From contig JAOUOA010000214.1 in the NCBI GenBank assembly GCA_029880625.1, positions 1 to 5,838 on the forward strand: DNA of 5,838 nt. Reading direction: 5' to 3'. How positions within the stretch are numbered: the stretch's first letter is position 1; every line of letters starts with the position of its first letter. This DNA is from Spirochaetia bacterium (GTDB lineage: Bacteria > Spirochaetota > Leptospiria > Leptospirales > Leptonemataceae). Made by a program: the position numbers and the translations under genes. Shown here one piece after another: positions 5,463 through 5,838 of this stretch. The notes beneath the pieces were generated by a model. It did not search any database. It worked only from the letters and a program-made list of their open reading frames with translations, and had not been told where the DNA came from.

Positions 5463-5838
5463 ATGTCTGTAAACTCTGAAAATATTTTTCTGGATGATCA
5501 GGATGTGTATCTTTTTAATGAAGGTACGCATTACAGAATTTATGATTTTCTGGGGGCGCATGTTTGGGAGCATAATGGACAGAAAGGAATCCGTTTTGCC
5601 GTCTGGGCGCCCAATGCTGCACGGGTTTCTGTCATGGGAGGGTTTAATTCCTGGGATACAGAATCATGTCCTCTTTATAAAAACGGCGATTCGGGCATCT
5701 GGACTGGATTTGTCGCCGGCCTCTGTCCTGAAGAATTCTATAAATATCATATTGTTTCGAATTATAATTCGTATGCAATTGATAAGGCAGACCCTGCTGC
5801 GTTTTATGCACAGAGACCTCCCGATACTGCATCCATCA
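5463..5838 (+). CDS. glgB: 1,4-alpha-glucan (glycogen) branching enzyme GlgB, N-terminal part
   Basis: The first 125 residues match the N-terminus of GlgB, the cytoplasmic GH13 enzyme that cuts alpha-1,4-glucan chains and reattaches them through alpha-1,6 bonds in glycogen synthesis. Visible hallmarks are LFNEGTHYRIYDFLGAH (17-33) and the CBM48 (early-set) domain: GIRFAVWAPNAARVSVMGGFNSW (42-64), then SGIW (77-80), a YKYHI strand (93-97) and KADP (108-111), ending in RPPDTASI (118-125). There is no longer N1 extension before the LFNEGTH block, so it is a short-N-terminus form with one CBM48 module. The catalytic barrel lies beyond the right edge. The ATG is secure because TGA is in frame at 5448-5450 and no other start lies between; its SD is weak (AGG, 6 nt). 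The reading frame is open to the edge. The family assignment is strong; only the truncation prevents checking the catalytic residues. Confidence 0.93.
   Translation, partial: MSVNSENIFLDDQDVYLFNEGTHYRIYDFLGAHVWEHNGQKGIRFAVWAPNAARVSVMGGFNSWDTESCPLYKNGDSGIWTGFVAGLCPEEFYKYHIVSNYNSYAIDKADPAAFYAQRPPDTASI

Noticed and set aside
5441..5468. AGACA/TGTCT inverted repeat across the SGNH-glgB divergent gap
   Set aside because: The arms are 5 bp and 18 bp apart and the symmetry does not extend inward; the internal AGGCCT palindrome has a different centre, so chance is likely.
1..5838. Defence system, CRISPR array or mobile element
   Set aside because: No direct-repeat array, transposase, integrase, toxin-antitoxin pair or terminal inverted repeats were seen; the genes are ordinary chromosomal families.

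Overview
The window carries seven protein-coding genes, two of them cut by the window edges, packed almost without gaps on both strands of moderately AT-rich DNA. The host is clearly bacterial. A spirochaete-like organism (Spirochaetota, perhaps near Leptospirales) is my best guess. It rests on the wording of the NAD-dependent DNA ligase around its active-site lysine (WKVDG, then LYYKDG), a lax lipoprotein signal, and a Fur-family, PilZ and branching-enzyme gene set. This is inference from family resemblance, not a proven placement. I see no tRNA or rRNA, insertion sequence, CRISPR array or phage gene.

Layout. On the minus strand, read right to left from about 4280 to 1, lie a Fur-family metalloregulator, the NAD-dependent DNA ligase LigA, a beta-CASP metallo-beta-lactamase-fold ribonuclease, and the N-terminal part of a YbgC-type hotdog acyl-CoA thioesterase that starts at TTG. 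fur and ligA are separated by 2 nt. The ligA-to-nuclease gap (114 nt) and nuclease-to-thioesterase gap (122 nt) have no convincing intrinsic terminator, so the four genes may share a transcript. At 4274-4463 a divergent control region separates fur from a plus-strand PilZ (c-di-GMP-binding) gene. Next comes a minus-strand SGNH/GDSL hydrolase that looks like a lipoprotein and overlaps the pilZ tail by 11 bp. Then, after only 26 bp, the plus-strand start of glgB (glycogen branching enzyme) runs off the right edge.

How the genes might work together. The ligase seals nicks in DNA and the beta-CASP enzyme processes RNA, so the minus-strand cluster is mainly nucleic-acid housekeeping headed by a metal-sensing repressor. 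The most interesting sequence signal is a 22-bp AT-rich imperfect palindrome at 4309-4330, just upstream of fur and over its likely promoter. It looks like a Fur-family operator and suggests autoregulation that would carry ligA along. The pilZ leader also contains a 20-codon open frame that ends one base before the pilZ start. The other genes (PilZ, SGNH hydrolase, GlgB) show no obvious shared pathway and look like adjacent housekeeping or surface functions. I find no clear evidence of a previously undescribed multi-gene system.
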